Assembly (NCBI RefSeq): GCF_003201855.1
Contig: NZ_QJKI01000014.1
Coordinates: 22,394-86,393 of the forward strand
Reading direction: 5' to 3'
Origin: Rivihabitans pingtungensis
Lineage (GTDB): Bacteria > Pseudomonadota > Gammaproteobacteria > Burkholderiales > Aquaspirillaceae
Length of the DNA stretch: 64,000 bases
Each line of letters begins with the position of its first letter. Within the stretch, counting starts at the first letter, position 1. The notes beneath the pieces are model-generated. The model did no database searches, was not told where the DNA came from, and worked only from the letters and a program-made list of their open reading frames with translations. Positions 26,660 to 35,824 of this stretch are shown piece after piece. The position numbers and the translations under genes were made by a program.

Positions 26660-28213
26660 TTACGGCTTGGGTGCGGCCGCCGCTTCGACTGCCGCCGGGT
26701 CTGGCAGATTCACCGGGCGGTTATTGATGGTGAGCTTGCCGTTTTTCCATTCGGCCGAGGTTTTCAGCTGGCCGCCTTCTTGTTGCAGATAGCCCTGCTC
26801 AGACCAGATATCCACCTGGCTGGCAAACAGGTTTTTTGCCAGTTCGTCGATTTCTTGCAGCGACGGCGGGTTTTCGGCGCTGGCGTCCACCGTGAACAGA
26901 TTGCGCGCCTGCGCCACCACCAGCCCTTGCAGGGTGTCGCGCGGCACACTCAGCTTGGCGTTGGCGGTGAGTTTGCTCAGGAACACCCGCGAGTCGTTCA
27001 AATCACCCTTTTGGTAGCCATTCAGCGCCACATTGCCAGTGACGTTGACCTCGCCACTGGGCAGCTTCAGCGAGAAATCGTTGATCGCCAGGCGCGGGTT
27101 GTTTTCCAGAATCGGGCCACCCTCGCGCACCACGGCGTCAATATATTGCTGACGCAGTTTGTCCGGCTCGACGCCTTCAACCTGGATGTCCGAGAACGCC
27201 TGTTCCAGCTTCAACAGGCTGGGGCCGTGCAGGTGGTTGACCGACAAATCCAGCCGCATCGGGCCGTAGGCGGTGTGGTTGACTTCCAGTTTTTCAAAGC
27301 CAAACTTGGCGCGGGCGTTGATGAATTCTTTTTCTTCGCTGCTGACGATCTGGTATTTCAAATTCACCAAATCCGCCTGCGAAGGCTTGATTTCGCCAGC
27401 CGGATTGATGAACTCGCCAATGCGGATGCGCGTCAGCAGCGAGATCAGCTCGTTGAGCTTGATCTGATACGGGATGTTTTCTTTCGATTCCAGCTTGACC
27501 CGAGTGACCGACAGCTCTTTATTGCCCACGCCCGCGCCGGTCGCCCCTGGGCGGGTGTCAGACTGATAGCTCAGATTGCTGAATTCGATATGGCCCTTGG
27601 TGGCGGCATCCAGCACCAGGCCGGGCAGGCGGGCGTCGATGCTGTATTGGCTGTAATCCGAGTCGTAGCCCACCTGGGTGGTCATGCCCTGCCATTTGAT
27701 CTTGACCCCGGCCAGGGTTTCTTCGTAGTCAAACGCCGGTACGCTGACGTTCAGCTCGCCGCCGCCGGTGAAATTCAGCCGGTTGGTGACGGTGATCGGC
27801 TCTTTGTCGCCAAAAAAGCGCGACAGCATTTTGCGCGTGTCGGGCGACATGATGAATTCAGTGGTCACCACCGCGCGCGCCGGGCGCAGGCCGCCAGGCA
27901 GCGGGCCATGCTGAACGTGGTTGACGTATTTTACCGTGCCGGTCAGCGCATTCTTGGCCGCCTCGGGCAGAATGCCCTGATACGGGGCAAAAAAGCGCTC
28001 GTTGAAGGTCAGTTCGGTGGTTTCGGTAGACGAAAACCAGCCGCGCTCGTATTGATGCGACTTGACCTTGAAAATCGGCAGGCCGGCAATCATGTCGTGC
28101 TGCTTGGCCAGCGTGCGTTCCGCTTCCAGCCCAGTCCAGTAGGCGCCGGCGCTGTACAACACGGCGATACCCAGCACACCCGCCACTGAGCCCTTCAAGA
28201 GACGCGTCTTCAC
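26660..28213 (-). CDS. DUF945 (YdgA-like) family membrane-anchored protein
   Basis: A 517-residue protein with an N-terminal signal anchor (GSVAGVLGIAVLYSAGAYW), the rest predicted periplasmic and beta-rich. The layout and the early 'YERGWFSSTETTELTF' segment match the DUF945/YdgA family of unknown function. I chose GTG at 28213, which has AGGA 9 nt upstream and gives a normal KTRLLKG n-region; an ATG at 28240 adds nine residues without benefit. It is monocistronic, convergent with pta and sharing its terminator. Conserved sheets suggest an AsmA-like lipid or envelope role, but nothing catalytic is visible. Confidence 0.8.
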   Translation of the reverse strand: MKTRLLKGSVAGVLGIAVLYSAGAYWTGLEAERTLAKQHDMIAGLPIFKVKSHQYERGWFSSTETTELTFNERFFAPYQGILPEAAKNALTGTVKYVNHVQHGPLPGGLRPARAVVTTEFIMSPDTRKMLSRFFGDKEPITVTNRLNFTGGGELNVSVPAFDYEETLAGVKIKWQGMTTQVGYDSDYSQYSIDARLPGLVLDAATKGHIEFSNLSYQSDTRPGATGAGVGNKELSVTRVKLESKENIPYQIKLNELISLLTRIRIGEFINPAGEIKPSQADLVNLKYQIVSSEEKEFINARAKFGFEKLEVNHTAYGPMRLDLSVNHLHGPSLLKLEQAFSDIQVEGVEPDKLRQQYIDAVVREGGPILENNPRLAINDFSLKLPSGEVNVTGNVALNGYQKGDLNDSRVFLSKLTANAKLSVPRDTLQGLVVAQARNLFTVDASAENPPSLQEIDELAKNLFASQVDIWSEQGYLQQEGGQLKTSAEWKNGKLTINNRPVNLPDPAAVEAAAAPKP

Positions 28214-28310
28214 CCTGATGAATTCCTGTATGCAAAACAATCCGCGCCTATCTTAGTCCATTTCCTGGCCGGGCTGTACTGTTGGATATACCTGTACCCG
28301 GCCTTGGCGA

Positions 28311-28340
28311 CAAAAAACCGGCGGCACAGACGCCGCCGGC
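28311..28340 (-). terminator. Rho-independent terminator of ribB
   Basis: CCGGCGGC/GCCGCCGG stem (28318-28325 with 28332-28339) followed on the minus strand by six T residues (28312-28317), just after the ribB stop. Confidence 0.8.
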
Positions 28341-28344
28341 GGGA

Positions 28345-28980
28345 TCAGTCAGCGGGATGCAGCGCCAGCCAGTGCGCCAGCTCCGCCACGCTCAACTGCG
28401 GCAACTGATGGGTATGGGCGTACTCATCCACCGCCGCGCCGCGCAGCATCTCGCCATCCGGCGTCATCAGCTCGCACAGCACGCCAGCCGGTGACAAACC
28501 GGCCAGCTGCGCCAGCGCCACGGCCGCCTCGGTGTGGCCGCGCCGCTCGGCCAGGCCGCCCGGACGGGCAATCAGCGGGTAAACATGGCCAGGACGAGCC
28601 AGGTGTTCCGCACGGGCGCCTGGCGCGGTGGCGGCGCGGATGGTGGTCACCCGGTCGCGCGCCGACACGCCGGTGCTGACGCCTTCGGCGGCCTCAATGC
28701 TGACGGTAAATGCGGTGCCGTGGCGGCTGCGGTTCTCCGCCACCATCAGTGGCAACTCCAGCCGGGCGGCGTGTTCGGCGGTCAGGCACAGGCAGACAAT
28801 GCCGCTGCCGTCACGGATCATCCGCGCCATTTCGGTCACGCTGAGCGTATCCGCAGCCAGGATCAGGTCGGCTTCGTCCTCACGGTCGGCGTCGTCACTG
28901 ACAATCACCGGCCGTCCGGCACGCAGGGCGGCCAGGGCGGCGTCGATGCGCAAGGCAAGCAAATCAAGGGGGGCATTCAT
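28345..28980 (-). CDS. ribB: 3,4-dihydroxy-2-butanone 4-phosphate synthase
   Basis: A 211-residue enzyme that converts ribulose 5-phosphate to the four-carbon precursor of riboflavin. The acidic active-site loop [11 protein letters not shown] (residues 29-39), the substrate segment [10 protein letters not shown] and [10 protein letters not shown] are all present. It is a stand-alone RibB without a RibA fusion. A canonical FMN riboswitch lies in its leader, so this is probably the extra, flavin-regulated riboflavin gene. GAGGA precedes the ATG and may be occluded in the leader (see the anti-SD feature). Confidence 0.95.
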   Translation of the reverse strand: MNAPLDLLALRIDAALAALRAGRPVIVSDDADREDEADLILAADTLSVTEMARMIRDGSGIVCLCLTAEHAARLELPLMVAENRSRHGTAFTVSIEAAEGVSTGVSARDRVTTIRAATAPGARAEHLARPGHVYPLIARPGGLAERRGHTEAAVALAQLAGLSPAGVLCELMTPDGEMLRGAAVDEYAHTHQLPQLSVAELAHWLALHPAD

Positions 28981-28988
28981 AAGAAACG

Positions 28989-29037
28989 GTCCTCAAATCT
29001 GGTTCAGGTTGAGCAACACGTCTCGGGCTTGAGGGAC
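28989..29037 (-). promoter_or_regulatory. Candidate Shine-Dalgarno sequestering hairpin of ribB
   Basis: On the transcript, the ribosome site TTGAGGAC (28989-28996) is complementary to GTCC(C)TCAA (29029-29037) with one bulged C. No U-rich terminator follows the riboswitch, so translation control is the likely mode (inference). Confidence 0.45.
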
Positions 29038-29147
29038 AACAGGCACAGCCGCATGGCGCAAGCGGCCGCCCGGCAATGCACCGGCGGCAACCACGCACAA
29101 GCGGCGTCAGCAGACAGCGGGCCGGCACAGGCAGGCTCGCTGATGTC

Positions 29148-29286
29148 ATCATCTTCTTTCATCCGGACTCTCACCGTCGGCTCTGGCGTTTCACCAGATC
29201 TGCTGACCCCCGGCCAGGCCGGGGCGCTCGCGGGCTCGGCCTGCAACAGGCCATACCGCCGGTGGGGAATTTCACCCCGCCCTGAA
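29148..29286 (-). ncRNA. FMN riboswitch (RFN element)
   Basis: Reading the minus strand, the element has the 5' block GGGCGGGGTGAAATTCCCCA, then CCGGCGGTATGG, GAGCCCGCGAGCG, a variable stem-loop, GGTCAGCAGATCTGGTGA and the 3' block AGAGTCCGGATGAAAGAAGA. These are the conserved parts of the FMN aptamer in the correct order. It lies about 165 nt before the ribB start. Confidence 0.95.
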
Positions 29287-29538
29287 GACGCAGGCCACCG
29301 GCAGATGCCCGTGACCTGCCCGCAGTATAACGCGCCGCGCAGGCTGGCGAACAGAACAGCGCCTGCATCCATGCCCTTGTGCCTGGCGGCAAAATGGGCA
29401 AGAATCCTGCCATTGCCTTTTATCCACTCAGAATCCGATTGCCTGCTGTCATGACTGCGTATCCGAACACTTTGCGATGGCGTCGCTAGCCAGACGTTCA
29501 CCCCGCCTGATTTCATTGATTACTGTTCGGAGCCTGTC

Positions 29539-31011
29539 ATGCTGACTCAAGCCGAGTTCGACGCGCTGGCGCGTCAAGGTTTTAACCGCATTCCCGTCAT
29601 CCTCTCGCTGTTTGCCGACCTGGACACCCCGCTGTCGGTCTACCTGAAGCTGGCTAACCAGCCGTATTCCTATCTGCTGGAATCGGTGGTCGGCGGCGAG
29701 CGCTTTGGCCGTTATTCTTTTATTGGCCTGCCGGCCGCCACCCGCTTGCGCGTCAACGGCCTGCGCGTGCAGGTGGAGCACGGCGACCGCGTGGTGGAAA
29801 CCCACGAAGGCGACCCGCTGGGCTTTATCGAGGCTTTCCAGGCGCGCTTCACCACGCCGCCGCACGACGGCCTGCCGCGCTTTGCCGGCGGCCTGGTGGG
29901 CTATTTTGGTTACGAAACCATCAAGCTGATCGAGAAAAAACTCGCCGCCCGCCCCGCCAAGCCCGACCCGATTGGCACGCCGGATATCTTGCTGATGCAA
30001 TCCGAAGAACTGGCGGTGGTGGATAATCTGTCCGGCCAGCTGTATCTGATCGTCTACGCCGACCCAGCAGTGCCCAACGCCTACCAAAAAGCGCAAACCC
30101 GCCTGGCGCAGCTGCGCGCGCAACTGCGCCAACCCTCGCCGCTGCCCTTGCAAGGCCCGGCCCCGCGCAGCGAGGCCAGCTCGGAATTTGGCGAAGACGC
30201 CTTCAAGCAGGCGGTGCTGCGCGCCAAGGAATACATCATCGACGGCGACATCATGCAAGTGGTGCTCAGCCAGCGCATGCGCATGCCGTTTGCCGAGCCG
30301 CCGCTGTCGCTGTATCGCGCGCTGCGCAGCCTGAACCCGTCGCCGTATATGTATTTTTATCATTTCGACGACTTCCACGTGGTCGGCTCCTCGCCGGAAA
30401 TCCTGGTGCGCCAGGAAAACCACACCGTCACCGTGCGCCCGATTGCCGGCACCCGTCCGCGCGGGCAAAACCGCATTGAAGACGAAGCGCTGGCCGAAGA
30501 CCTGCTGGCCGACCCGAAAGAAATCGCCGAGCACGTCATGCTGATGGACCTGGGCCGCAACGATGTCGGCCGGGTGGCGGATATTGGCTCGGTGAAAATC
30601 ACCGAAAACATGATCATCGAGCGCTACTCGCATGTGATGCATATTGTCTCCAGCGTGGAAGGCCGCTTGCGCGAAGGCATGAGCAATCTGGACGTGCTGC
30701 GCGCCACCTTCCCGGCCGGCACACTGTCCGGCGCGGCCAAGGTGCGGGCGATGGAAATCATCGACGAACTGGAGCCCAGCAAACGCGGCATTTATGGCGG
30801 CGCGGTGGGCTATCTCGGCTTTAATGGCGATATGGACCTGGCGATTGCCATCCGCACCGCCGTGGTGAAAGACCAGATGCTCTACGTGCAAGCCGGCGCC
30901 GGGATTGTCGCCGACTCGCAAACCGAAGCCGAATGGCAAGAAACCCGCAACAAGGCGCGCGCGGTGATTCGCGCGGCTGAGTTGGTGCAGCAGGGGCTGG
31001 ATGCGGAGTAA
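29539..31011 (+). CDS. trpE: Anthranilate synthase component I
   Basis: A 490-residue chorismate-using enzyme, first step of tryptophan synthesis. The N-terminal domain has the tryptophan-feedback motif SYLLESV (about residue 44-50). The C-terminal chorismate domain shows [33 protein letters not shown] and [12 protein letters not shown] precedes the ATG. The glutamine amidotransferase trpG and the later trp genes are not next to it: instead an integron-type cassette follows immediately, in a place where trpG/D/C might be expected (inference). Confidence 0.95.
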   Translation: MLTQAEFDALARQGFNRIPVILSLFADLDTPLSVYLKLANQPYSYLLESVVGGERFGRYSFIGLPAATRLRVNGLRVQVEHGDRVVETHEGDPLGFIEAFQARFTTPPHDGLPRFAGGLVGYFGYETIKLIEKKLAARPAKPDPIGTPDILLMQSEELAVVDNLSGQLYLIVYADPAVPNAYQKAQTRLAQLRAQLRQPSPLPLQGPAPRSEASSEFGEDAFKQAVLRAKEYIIDGDIMQVVLSQRMRMPFAEPPLSLYRALRSLNPSPYMYFYHFDDFHVVGSSPEILVRQENHTVTVRPIAGTRPRGQNRIEDEALAEDLLADPKEIAEHVMLMDLGRNDVGRVADIGSVKITENMIIERYSHVMHIVSSVEGRLREGMSNLDVLRATFPAGTLSGAAKVRAMEIIDELEPSKRGIYGGAVGYLGFNGDMDLAIAIRTAVVKDQMLYVQAGAGIVADSQTEAEWQETRNKARAVIRAAELVQQGLDAE

Positions 31012-31050
31012 TAAAAATCGAGCAAAACTAAGCTGGCGCAAACTGGCTAC

Positions 31051-31146
31051 ATGAGCGCACACTTACTGGATGAATTTGGCTCGTGGTTCCAGGTTAGTTA
31101 TGCACAGCTACTTAACCCGGCATTCCACACCGACGCTGCGCGATAA
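31051..31146 (+). CDS. Short open frame ending inside an attC site (cassette gene remnant)
   Basis: A 31-codon frame (MSAHLLDEFGSWFQVSYAQL and eleven more residues) whose TAA stop lies inside the upstream attC site, as is usual for integron cassette genes. It has no clear ribosome site and resembles no family I know, so it is more likely the 3' remnant of a lost cassette gene than an intact gene. Confidence 0.3.
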   Translation: MSAHLLDEFGSWFQVSYAQLLNPAFHTDAAR

Positions 31147-31179
31147 AGCCGCACAGCGTCGGTAACTTCTACGTTAGGT
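31110..31179 (+). other. attC recombination site (upstream)
   Basis: Begins with ACTTAAC (matches RYYYAAC) and ends with GTTAGGT (matches GTTRRRY). Between them is the inverted repeat ACCGACGCTG/CAGCGTCGGT, giving the 70-bp imperfect hairpin typical of integron attC sites. Confidence 0.8.
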
Positions 31180-31901
31180 TTATCAAAGGAACATCAATGG
31201 CATCTTCCGCATTCAAAGAGTTTAGATACAACATCCTTGATGCAAAACGACTGCATCAGGCTCACAGAACTGTGAGTGCAGGCACGCCGGGCAAAAAAGG
31301 ACTTGGACATCTTACCCGCAGTGGCGTTGTCATGCTTTGTGCGGCATGGGAACGATACAACGAGTCGGTCATTGTCGAGGCGGCTGACTATTTGGCCCAA
31401 GAAACCCGCGACCCTAATAATTTACCGTTGGCCGTTCGCAAGCATCTAAGCTCAATTGCCAAGAAGCATATACACGACTTGAAGCCAATGGAACTTGCAG
31501 GTGATGGTTGGCGAACTTTGTATATTGCTCAAGCTATTGATGAAACAAGTTCGCTCAATACACCCAAGAGCGAAAAACTAACAGTGCTTTATGATCGCCT
31601 TACTGGCTTAGCGAACGTTTCGGCGTTCTGGACTATTGGAGCAAAACCCGTCGATGACTTCGTCAGCGCGAGAGGTGACATTGCCCACAACGGACGAAAA
31701 GCTCCGTATGTCACTGCAGACACATTGCTGGGCTACATCGACATGATTGAAAAAGTCGCTGCCGAGCATGACAACAAATTCTGTGATTACCTCAAAGCTA
31801 CTAGTGGTTCAACTTATCAACCGTGGCGGCGAACCGCATGAAACCTCTAACGCCGCGCTCCAAGGGACGCGTCACAAGCGGCGCGCCTGTGAGCTTCAAC
31901 G
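31174..31901 (+). mobile_element. Integron gene cassette carrying a HEPN-domain gene
   Basis: The 728-bp unit between the G|TT crossover points of two attC sites has the normal cassette layout: about 20 bp of leader, one gene, and an attC directly after the stop. The 5' RYYYAAC boxes and 3' GTTRRRY boxes are in the same orientation. No integrase gene or attI is in the window, so this is an orphan cassette or a CALIN-type cluster. Confidence 0.8.
31197..31841 (+). CDS. Cassette-borne HEPN-domain protein (RiboL-PSP/MAE_28990-like)
   Basis: A 214-residue soluble, mostly helical protein. The helix GVVMLCAAWERYNESVIVEA (43-62) and the motif R159-GDIA-H164 within FVSARGDIAHNGRKAPY match HEPN families often written as RiboL-PSP-HEPN or MAE_28990-like, where Rx4H is the RNase active site. 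Such proteins occur in toxin-antitoxin, Abi and other defence loci. Here the gene stands alone in an integron cassette with no adjacent antitoxin. Base composition is lower in GC than the neighbours. The start ATG is 24 bp after the cassette boundary with AAAGGA upstream. An RNase role is inferred from the motif only. Confidence 0.75.
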   Translation: MASSAFKEFRYNILDAKRLHQAHRTVSAGTPGKKGLGHLTRSGVVMLCAAWERYNESVIVEAADYLAQETRDPNNLPLAVRKHLSSIAKKHIHDLKPMELAGDGWRTLYIAQAIDETSSLNTPKSEKLTVLYDRLTGLANVSAFWTIGAKPVDDFVSARGDIAHNGRKAPYVTADTLLGYIDMIEKVAAEHDNKFCDYLKATSGSTYQPWRRTA

Positions 31902-31907
31902 TTAGGC
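31845..31907 (+). other. attC recombination site (downstream)
   Basis: Starts CTCTAACGCCGCGCTC (a near match to RYYYAAC) and ends CTTCAACGTTAGGC (GTTRRRY exact), with the inner complementary CGCCGCGC/GCGGCGCG arms. It directly follows the HEPN gene stop. The 63-bp length is typical. Confidence 0.85.
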
Positions 31908-31936
31908 CTCAGACAATGGCTACGAGTACTTGAACA

Positions 31937-32014
31937 ATGGCTTCCGTCGCAGCCGGAATAGCGTTGCTGTGGGCTGGCATTGCAACCGTGGCGTACTTTC
32001 TTTTGCCAGACTGA
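31937..32014 (+). CDS. Tiny hydrophobic peptide after the cassette (25 residues)
   Basis: An ATG frame encoding MASVAAGIALLWAGIATVAY followed by FLLPD, a single potential transmembrane helix with no positively charged residues. It starts 30 bp after the second attC, where the next cassette gene would begin, and is preceded by a six-codon mini-frame (31916-31933) starting with the same CAATGGCT sequence. No second attC follows it, so the cassette would be truncated. There is no strong ribosome site. It may be real or a coincidence. Confidence 0.35.
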   Translation: MASVAAGIALLWAGIATVAYFLLPD

Positions 32015-32232
32015 GCATCTGATCATCAACACCTTGCAAACGGTGCGCCAGCAAGCCGTCAAAAATGCCACCATATTCTCGGGCGATACTACTTGTTGAA
32101 AGGTTAGTAAGTTTCTGCCAAATCAGAGACACACTGAGTCACTCAGCAAAATCATTCCCACCAAAAACAAAACCCAACAAAATCAACCCTCTGAACCCCC
32201 ACCTTCACAGGAATAACAATTTCTCAACCTCC
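32015..32232. other. Region without recognised genes after the cassette
   Basis: About 220 bp of lower-GC DNA, with a run of A/C-rich sequence at 32155-32220. A minus-strand frame (31920-32132) is open but unrecognised. It ends at a terminator. Confidence 0.4.
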
Positions 32233-32261
32233 ACCGGGAGAAACTTCCTCCCGGTTTTTTA
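32233..32261 (+). terminator. Rho-independent terminator before the AEC transporter gene
   Basis: ACCGGGAG/CTCCCGGT stem (8 bp, 7-nt loop) followed by six T residues. It would end any transcript coming from trpE and the cassette region. Confidence 0.8.
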
Positions 32262-32320
32262 TTCAACCAGACCCATCTGGTCTGACCATCCGACCTTGAC
32301 CCCACCAGGAGCGTGCGCCG

Positions 32321-33196
32321 ATGTTATTGCGGATTGCCTCGATTTTATTGCCGGTGCTGTCCATTGTGCTGATCGGCTATTTGTATGGCCGTCGGCATGC
32401 GCCGGATATGGTGACGGTGAACCGCATCAATATGGATTTGTTTGTGCCGGCGCTGGTGTTTGTTGCGCTGGCCGGCAAGGATGTGCAGTTGGCGCAATAT
32501 GGCTGGCTGGCGCTGGCGGCGGCCGGGGTGGTGTTGGGCTCGGGGCTGTTGGCCTGGCCCTTGGCGCGGCTATTGGGGATTGCCCCGCTGACTTTTGTGC
32601 CGCCGATGATGTTCAATAACTCGGGCAATATGGGCCTGCCGCTGATTGTGCTGGCGTTTGGCGCGGCGGCGCTGCCGGGTGCGGTGATTTTGTTTCTGGT
32701 GGAGATGATTCTGCATTTTTCGCTCGGCCTGTGGCTGATGGATCGTCACGCGCCGATTGGCCGGCTGTTTCGCCAGCCGGTGGTGATCGCCACCCTGGCC
32801 GGGCTGGCGGTGAGTGTATCCGGTTTGGTCTTGCCGGACGCAGTGGCGCTGGCCTTGAAGATGCTGGGCGATGTGTCGGTGCCCTTGTTGCTGTTTTCGC
32901 TGGGGGTGCGCATTGCCGGGGTGTCGTGGGCGGAGTGGAAGCTGGGCGTGCTGGGCGGTTTGATCTGCCCGGCCAGCGGGCTGGCGATGGCGGCGGCGAT
33001 GGTGGCCTGGTTGCCGCTGCCGGCGGCGCAACAGCCCTGGCTGTGGCTGTTTGCCGCGCTGCCGCCAGCGGTGCTGAATTTTTTGGTGGCCGAGCAATAC
33101 CGGCAGGAGCCCAGCCGGGTGGCTTCGCTGGTGCTGATTGGCAATTTGATGAGCGTGCTGACGCTGCCGCCAGTGTTGTATTGGCTGTTGAGTTAG
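32321..33196 (+). CDS. AEC-family (auxin efflux carrier-like) transporter
   Basis: A 291-residue membrane protein with about ten hydrophobic helices (LLPVLSIVLIGYLYGRR, NMDLFVPALVFVALAG, PMMFNNSGNMGLPLIVLAFG). The MFNNSGNMGLPL segment is the conserved kinked-helix motif of the AEC/BART superfamily, which exports organic anions such as malate. The start has AGGAG upstream. It is monocistronic. Its TAG stop lies in the first bases of degenerate repeat copy H. Confidence 0.9.
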   Translation: MLLRIASILLPVLSIVLIGYLYGRRHAPDMVTVNRINMDLFVPALVFVALAGKDVQLAQYGWLALAAAGVVLGSGLLAWPLARLLGIAPLTFVPPMMFNNSGNMGLPLIVLAFGAAALPGAVILFLVEMILHFSLGLWLMDRHAPIGRLFRQPVVIATLAGLAVSVSGLVLPDAVALALKMLGDVSVPLLLFSLGVRIAGVSWAEWKLGVLGGLICPASGLAMAAAMVAWLPLPAAQQPWLWLFAALPPAVLNFLVAEQYRQEPSRVASLVLIGNLMSVLTLPPVLYWLLS

Positions 33197-33277
33197 CGCC
33201 GCTCACCCCACCCTGCTTGCCCGACCTTGCCGTATTGTCTGCGCTGGTGCGCCTGCGCTGAGTTTTTTCGCGGCGCG
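33193..33277 (-). repeat. Dispersed palindromic repeat, copy H (degenerate; edge supplies a stop codon)
   Basis: TTAGCGCCGCTCACC, then CCGACCTTGCCGTATTGTCT and GCGCTGAGTTTTTTCGCGGC, all recognisable family pieces. The TAG at 33194-33196 is the stop of the AEC gene. Confidence 0.55.
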
Positions 33278-33320
33278 TGGGCAGTTCGTGACTTGCGCTC
33301 ACGGCCGCGCCGCGCGGCGC

Positions 33321-33806
33321 TTACAACAGCGCCTCGATATCCGCCGCCAGCGCCTCCGGCGTGGTCTGCGGCGCGTAGCGCGCCACCACTTCGCCCTGAC
33401 GGTTGACCAGAAACTTGGTGAAGTTCCATTTGATTGCCTGGCTGCCCAGCACGCCGGGCTGGGCGGCTTTCAGGTGTTGCCACAGCGGGTGGGCGCCATC
33501 GCCGTTGACCTCCAGCTTGGCCGACAGCGGAAAGCTCACGCCGTAGTTGCGCTGGCAAAACGCGCCGATGTCGGCGGCGTCGCCCGGCTCCTGGCGGCCA
33601 AACTGGTTGCACGGGCAGCCAATCACCACCAGGCCGCGCGGGCCATACTGGCGATACAGCGCCTCCAGCCCGGCGTACTGGCCGGTAAAGCCGCACTGGC
33701 TGGCGGTGTTGACCAGCAGCAGCACCTGGCCGCGATAATCGCTCAGCGGCAGCGCGCCACCGTCCAGGCGGTCCAGGGTGAAGGCGTACAAGGGAGCGTC
33801 GTTCAT
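33321..33806 (-). CDS. Glutathione peroxidase (cysteine type)
   Basis: A 161-residue thiol peroxidase of the glutathione peroxidase family, reducing peroxides with thioredoxin or glutathione. The catalytic cysteine is in NTASQCGFTGQY (about residues 32-43); the Gln/Trp/Asn helper residues are in CNQFGRQEPG and KWNFTKFLV. The start at 33806 matches the family; an upstream ATG would add 43 unrelated residues. There is no clear ribosome site. The gene is convergent with the AEC gene and lies opposite trxA, the likely reductant supplier, across a divergent promoter region. Confidence 0.9.
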   Translation of the reverse strand: MNDAPLYAFTLDRLDGGALPLSDYRGQVLLLVNTASQCGFTGQYAGLEALYRQYGPRGLVVIGCPCNQFGRQEPGDAADIGAFCQRNYGVSFPLSAKLEVNGDGAHPLWQHLKAAQPGVLGSQAIKWNFTKFLVNRQGEVVARYAPQTTPEALAADIEALL

Positions 33807-34086
33807 GGGGGGCTTTCGGGGGCAGAAATCGGTGAATATGTTCACTATGGCAAAGCCAATCTGCTTCGGCAACGGCGATTGAATCTTGCTGCGCAGCAGC
33901 AGCCTTGTTACTATCAAAAGACACACAAGCTTCATCCCCGTTTTGCGCCGCCGTCACGCAGCGCCCGCCTGCCCCATGGGCGATGCCAGCATCGCCAGAT
34001 CATCAGGTGCGCCAGGCTGCCGGCATGGCGATGCGGCGAACCCGTTTCACTCCCCCCTATTTGTTCCGCTTTTGGAGATGCATATA

Positions 34087-34416
34087 ATGAGCAGCGAAAA
34101 GATTTTGCACGTCAGCGACGCCAGCTTTGAAGAGGATGTGCTGAAAGCCAGTGGCCCGGTGCTGGTGGACTACTGGGCTGAATGGTGTGGCCCGTGCAAA
34201 ATGATCGCCCCGATTCTGGACGAAGTGGCCGAAGAGTATGATGGCCGCCTGAGCGTGGCCAAGCTCAATATCGACGAAAACGAAGCCACCCCGCCCAAGT
34301 TTGGCATCCGTGGCATCCCCACCCTGATGCTGTTCAAGGACGGCAGCGTGGTGGCCACCAAGGTGGGCGCGCTGTCCAAGAGCCAGCTGACCGCCTTTAT
34401 TGACAGCAACATCTAA
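34087..34416 (+). CDS. trxA: Thioredoxin 1
   Basis: A 109-residue classical thioredoxin with active site [10 protein letters not shown] (WCGPC at about 32-36), cis-Pro segment RGIPTLMLF and C-terminal AFIDSNI. It reduces disulfides of ribonucleotide reductase and other proteins. GGAG lies 8-9 nt before ATG 34087; ATG 34078 in frame is less well placed. rho follows about 130 bp downstream, the conserved trxA-rho order of many proteobacteria. Confidence 0.97.
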   Translation: MSSEKILHVSDASFEEDVLKASGPVLVDYWAEWCGPCKMIAPILDEVAEEYDGRLSVAKLNIDENEATPPKFGIRGIPTLMLFKDGSVVATKVGALSKSQLTAFIDSNI

Positions 34417-34543
34417 ACGGTCTATCCTCGTTCTGTCATGTTCGATCATGGATGGCGCAATGCCGTCCATGGTTCTCCCGCACCTTGCCTTGATTCCCCA
34501 CGTCTTTTCCGATCACTCTTTTATTTAGAGTCGACCTCCCCTT

Positions 34544-35800
34544 ATGCATTTATCCGACTTAAAACATCTGCATGTCAGCCAACTGGTTGAAATGGCCATC
34601 GGCAACGAAATTGATGGCGCCAACCGCTTGCGCAAACAGGACCTCATTTTCGCCCTGCTGAAAAACCAGGCCAAAAAGGGCGAAAGCATTTATGGCGACG
34701 GCACGCTTGAGGTTCTGCCTGACGGATTCGGCTTTTTGCGCAGCCCCGACACCTCCTACCTGGCTGGCCCGGACGATATTTATGTCTCGCCCTCGCAAAT
34801 CCGCCGCTTCAATCTGCACACTGGCGACAGCATCGAAGGCGAAATCCGCACCCCCAAGGAAGGCGAGCGCTACTTTGCGCTGGTGAAAGTCGACCGCATC
34901 AATGGTGAGGCGCCGGAGAAGTCCAAGCACAAGATTCTGTTTGAAAACCTCACCCCGCTGCATCCCACCCGCCGCCTGGAGCTGGAGCGCGACATCCGCG
35001 CCGAAGAAAACACCACCGGCCGGGTCATCGACCTGATTTCCCCCATCGGCAAAGGCCAGCGCGGCCTGCTGGTGGCGCCGCCGAAATCCGGTAAAACGGT
35101 GATGCTGCAACACATCGCCCACGCCATCACCGCCAACCACCCCGACGTGATCCTCATCGTGCTGCTGATCGACGAGCGCCCCGAGGAAGTCACCGAAATG
35201 ACCCGCACGGTCAAGGGTGAAGTGGTGGCCTCCACCTTCGACGAACCAGCCACCCGCCATGTGCAGGTTGCCGAAATGGTCATCGAAAAAGCCAAGCGCC
35301 TGGTGGAACACAAAAAAGACGTGGTGATTCTGCTGGATTCCATCACCCGTCTGGCCCGCGCCTACAACACCGTGGTGCCCAGCTCGGGCAAGGTGCTGAC
35401 CGGCGGCGTGGACGCCAACGCGCTGCAACGCCCCAAGCGCTTTTTTGGCGCCGCGCGCAATATCGAAGAAGGCGGCAGCCTGACCATCATCGCCACCGCG
35501 CTGATCGACACCGGCAGCCGCATGGACGATGTGATCTACGAAGAATTCAAGGGCACCGGCAATATGGAAATCCATCTGGATCGCCGGATGGCCGAAAAAC
35601 GCCTGTACCCGGCGATTAACGTCAACCGCTCCGGCACCCGCCGCGAAGAGCTGCTGATCCCGCAAGAACAGCTGCAGAAAATCTGGGTGCTGCGCAAGCT
35701 GCTCTACCCGATGGACGATCTGGACGCGATGGAATTCCTGCTGGACAAGATCAAGGCCACCAAGAGCAATCAGCAATTCTTCGACTCGATGCGTCGCTGA
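34544..35800 (+). CDS. rho: Transcription termination factor Rho
   Basis: The 418-residue RNA-dependent ATPase that terminates transcription. It begins [18 protein letters not shown] (N-terminal domain), has the cold-shock-like RNA-binding segment GFGFLRSPD, Walker A PPKSGKT (about residue 178), Walker [18 protein letters not shown]-loop and R-loop ([20 protein letters not shown]). Length is standard, without insertions. A terminator hairpin follows. Confidence 0.98.
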   Translation: MHLSDLKHLHVSQLVEMAIGNEIDGANRLRKQDLIFALLKNQAKKGESIYGDGTLEVLPDGFGFLRSPDTSYLAGPDDIYVSPSQIRRFNLHTGDSIEGEIRTPKEGERYFALVKVDRINGEAPEKSKHKILFENLTPLHPTRRLELERDIRAEENTTGRVIDLISPIGKGQRGLLVAPPKSGKTVMLQHIAHAITANHPDVILIVLLIDERPEEVTEMTRTVKGEVVASTFDEPATRHVQVAEMVIEKAKRLVEHKKDVVILLDSITRLARAYNTVVPSSGKVLTGGVDANALQRPKRFFGAARNIEEGGSLTIIATALIDTGSRMDDVIYEEFKGTGNMEIHLDRRMAEKRLYPAINVNRSGTRREELLIPQEQLQKIWVLRKLLYPMDDLDAMEFLLDKIKATKSNQQFFDSMRR

Positions 35801-35824
35801 TTCTGCCTGGCTGTCCTGCCTTGC

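Noticed and set aside
29449..31062. 537-codon minus-strand frame opposite trpE
   Set aside because: His/Gln/Arg-rich shadow typical of antisense frames in this GC-rich DNA; trpE is intact and explains the codon pattern.
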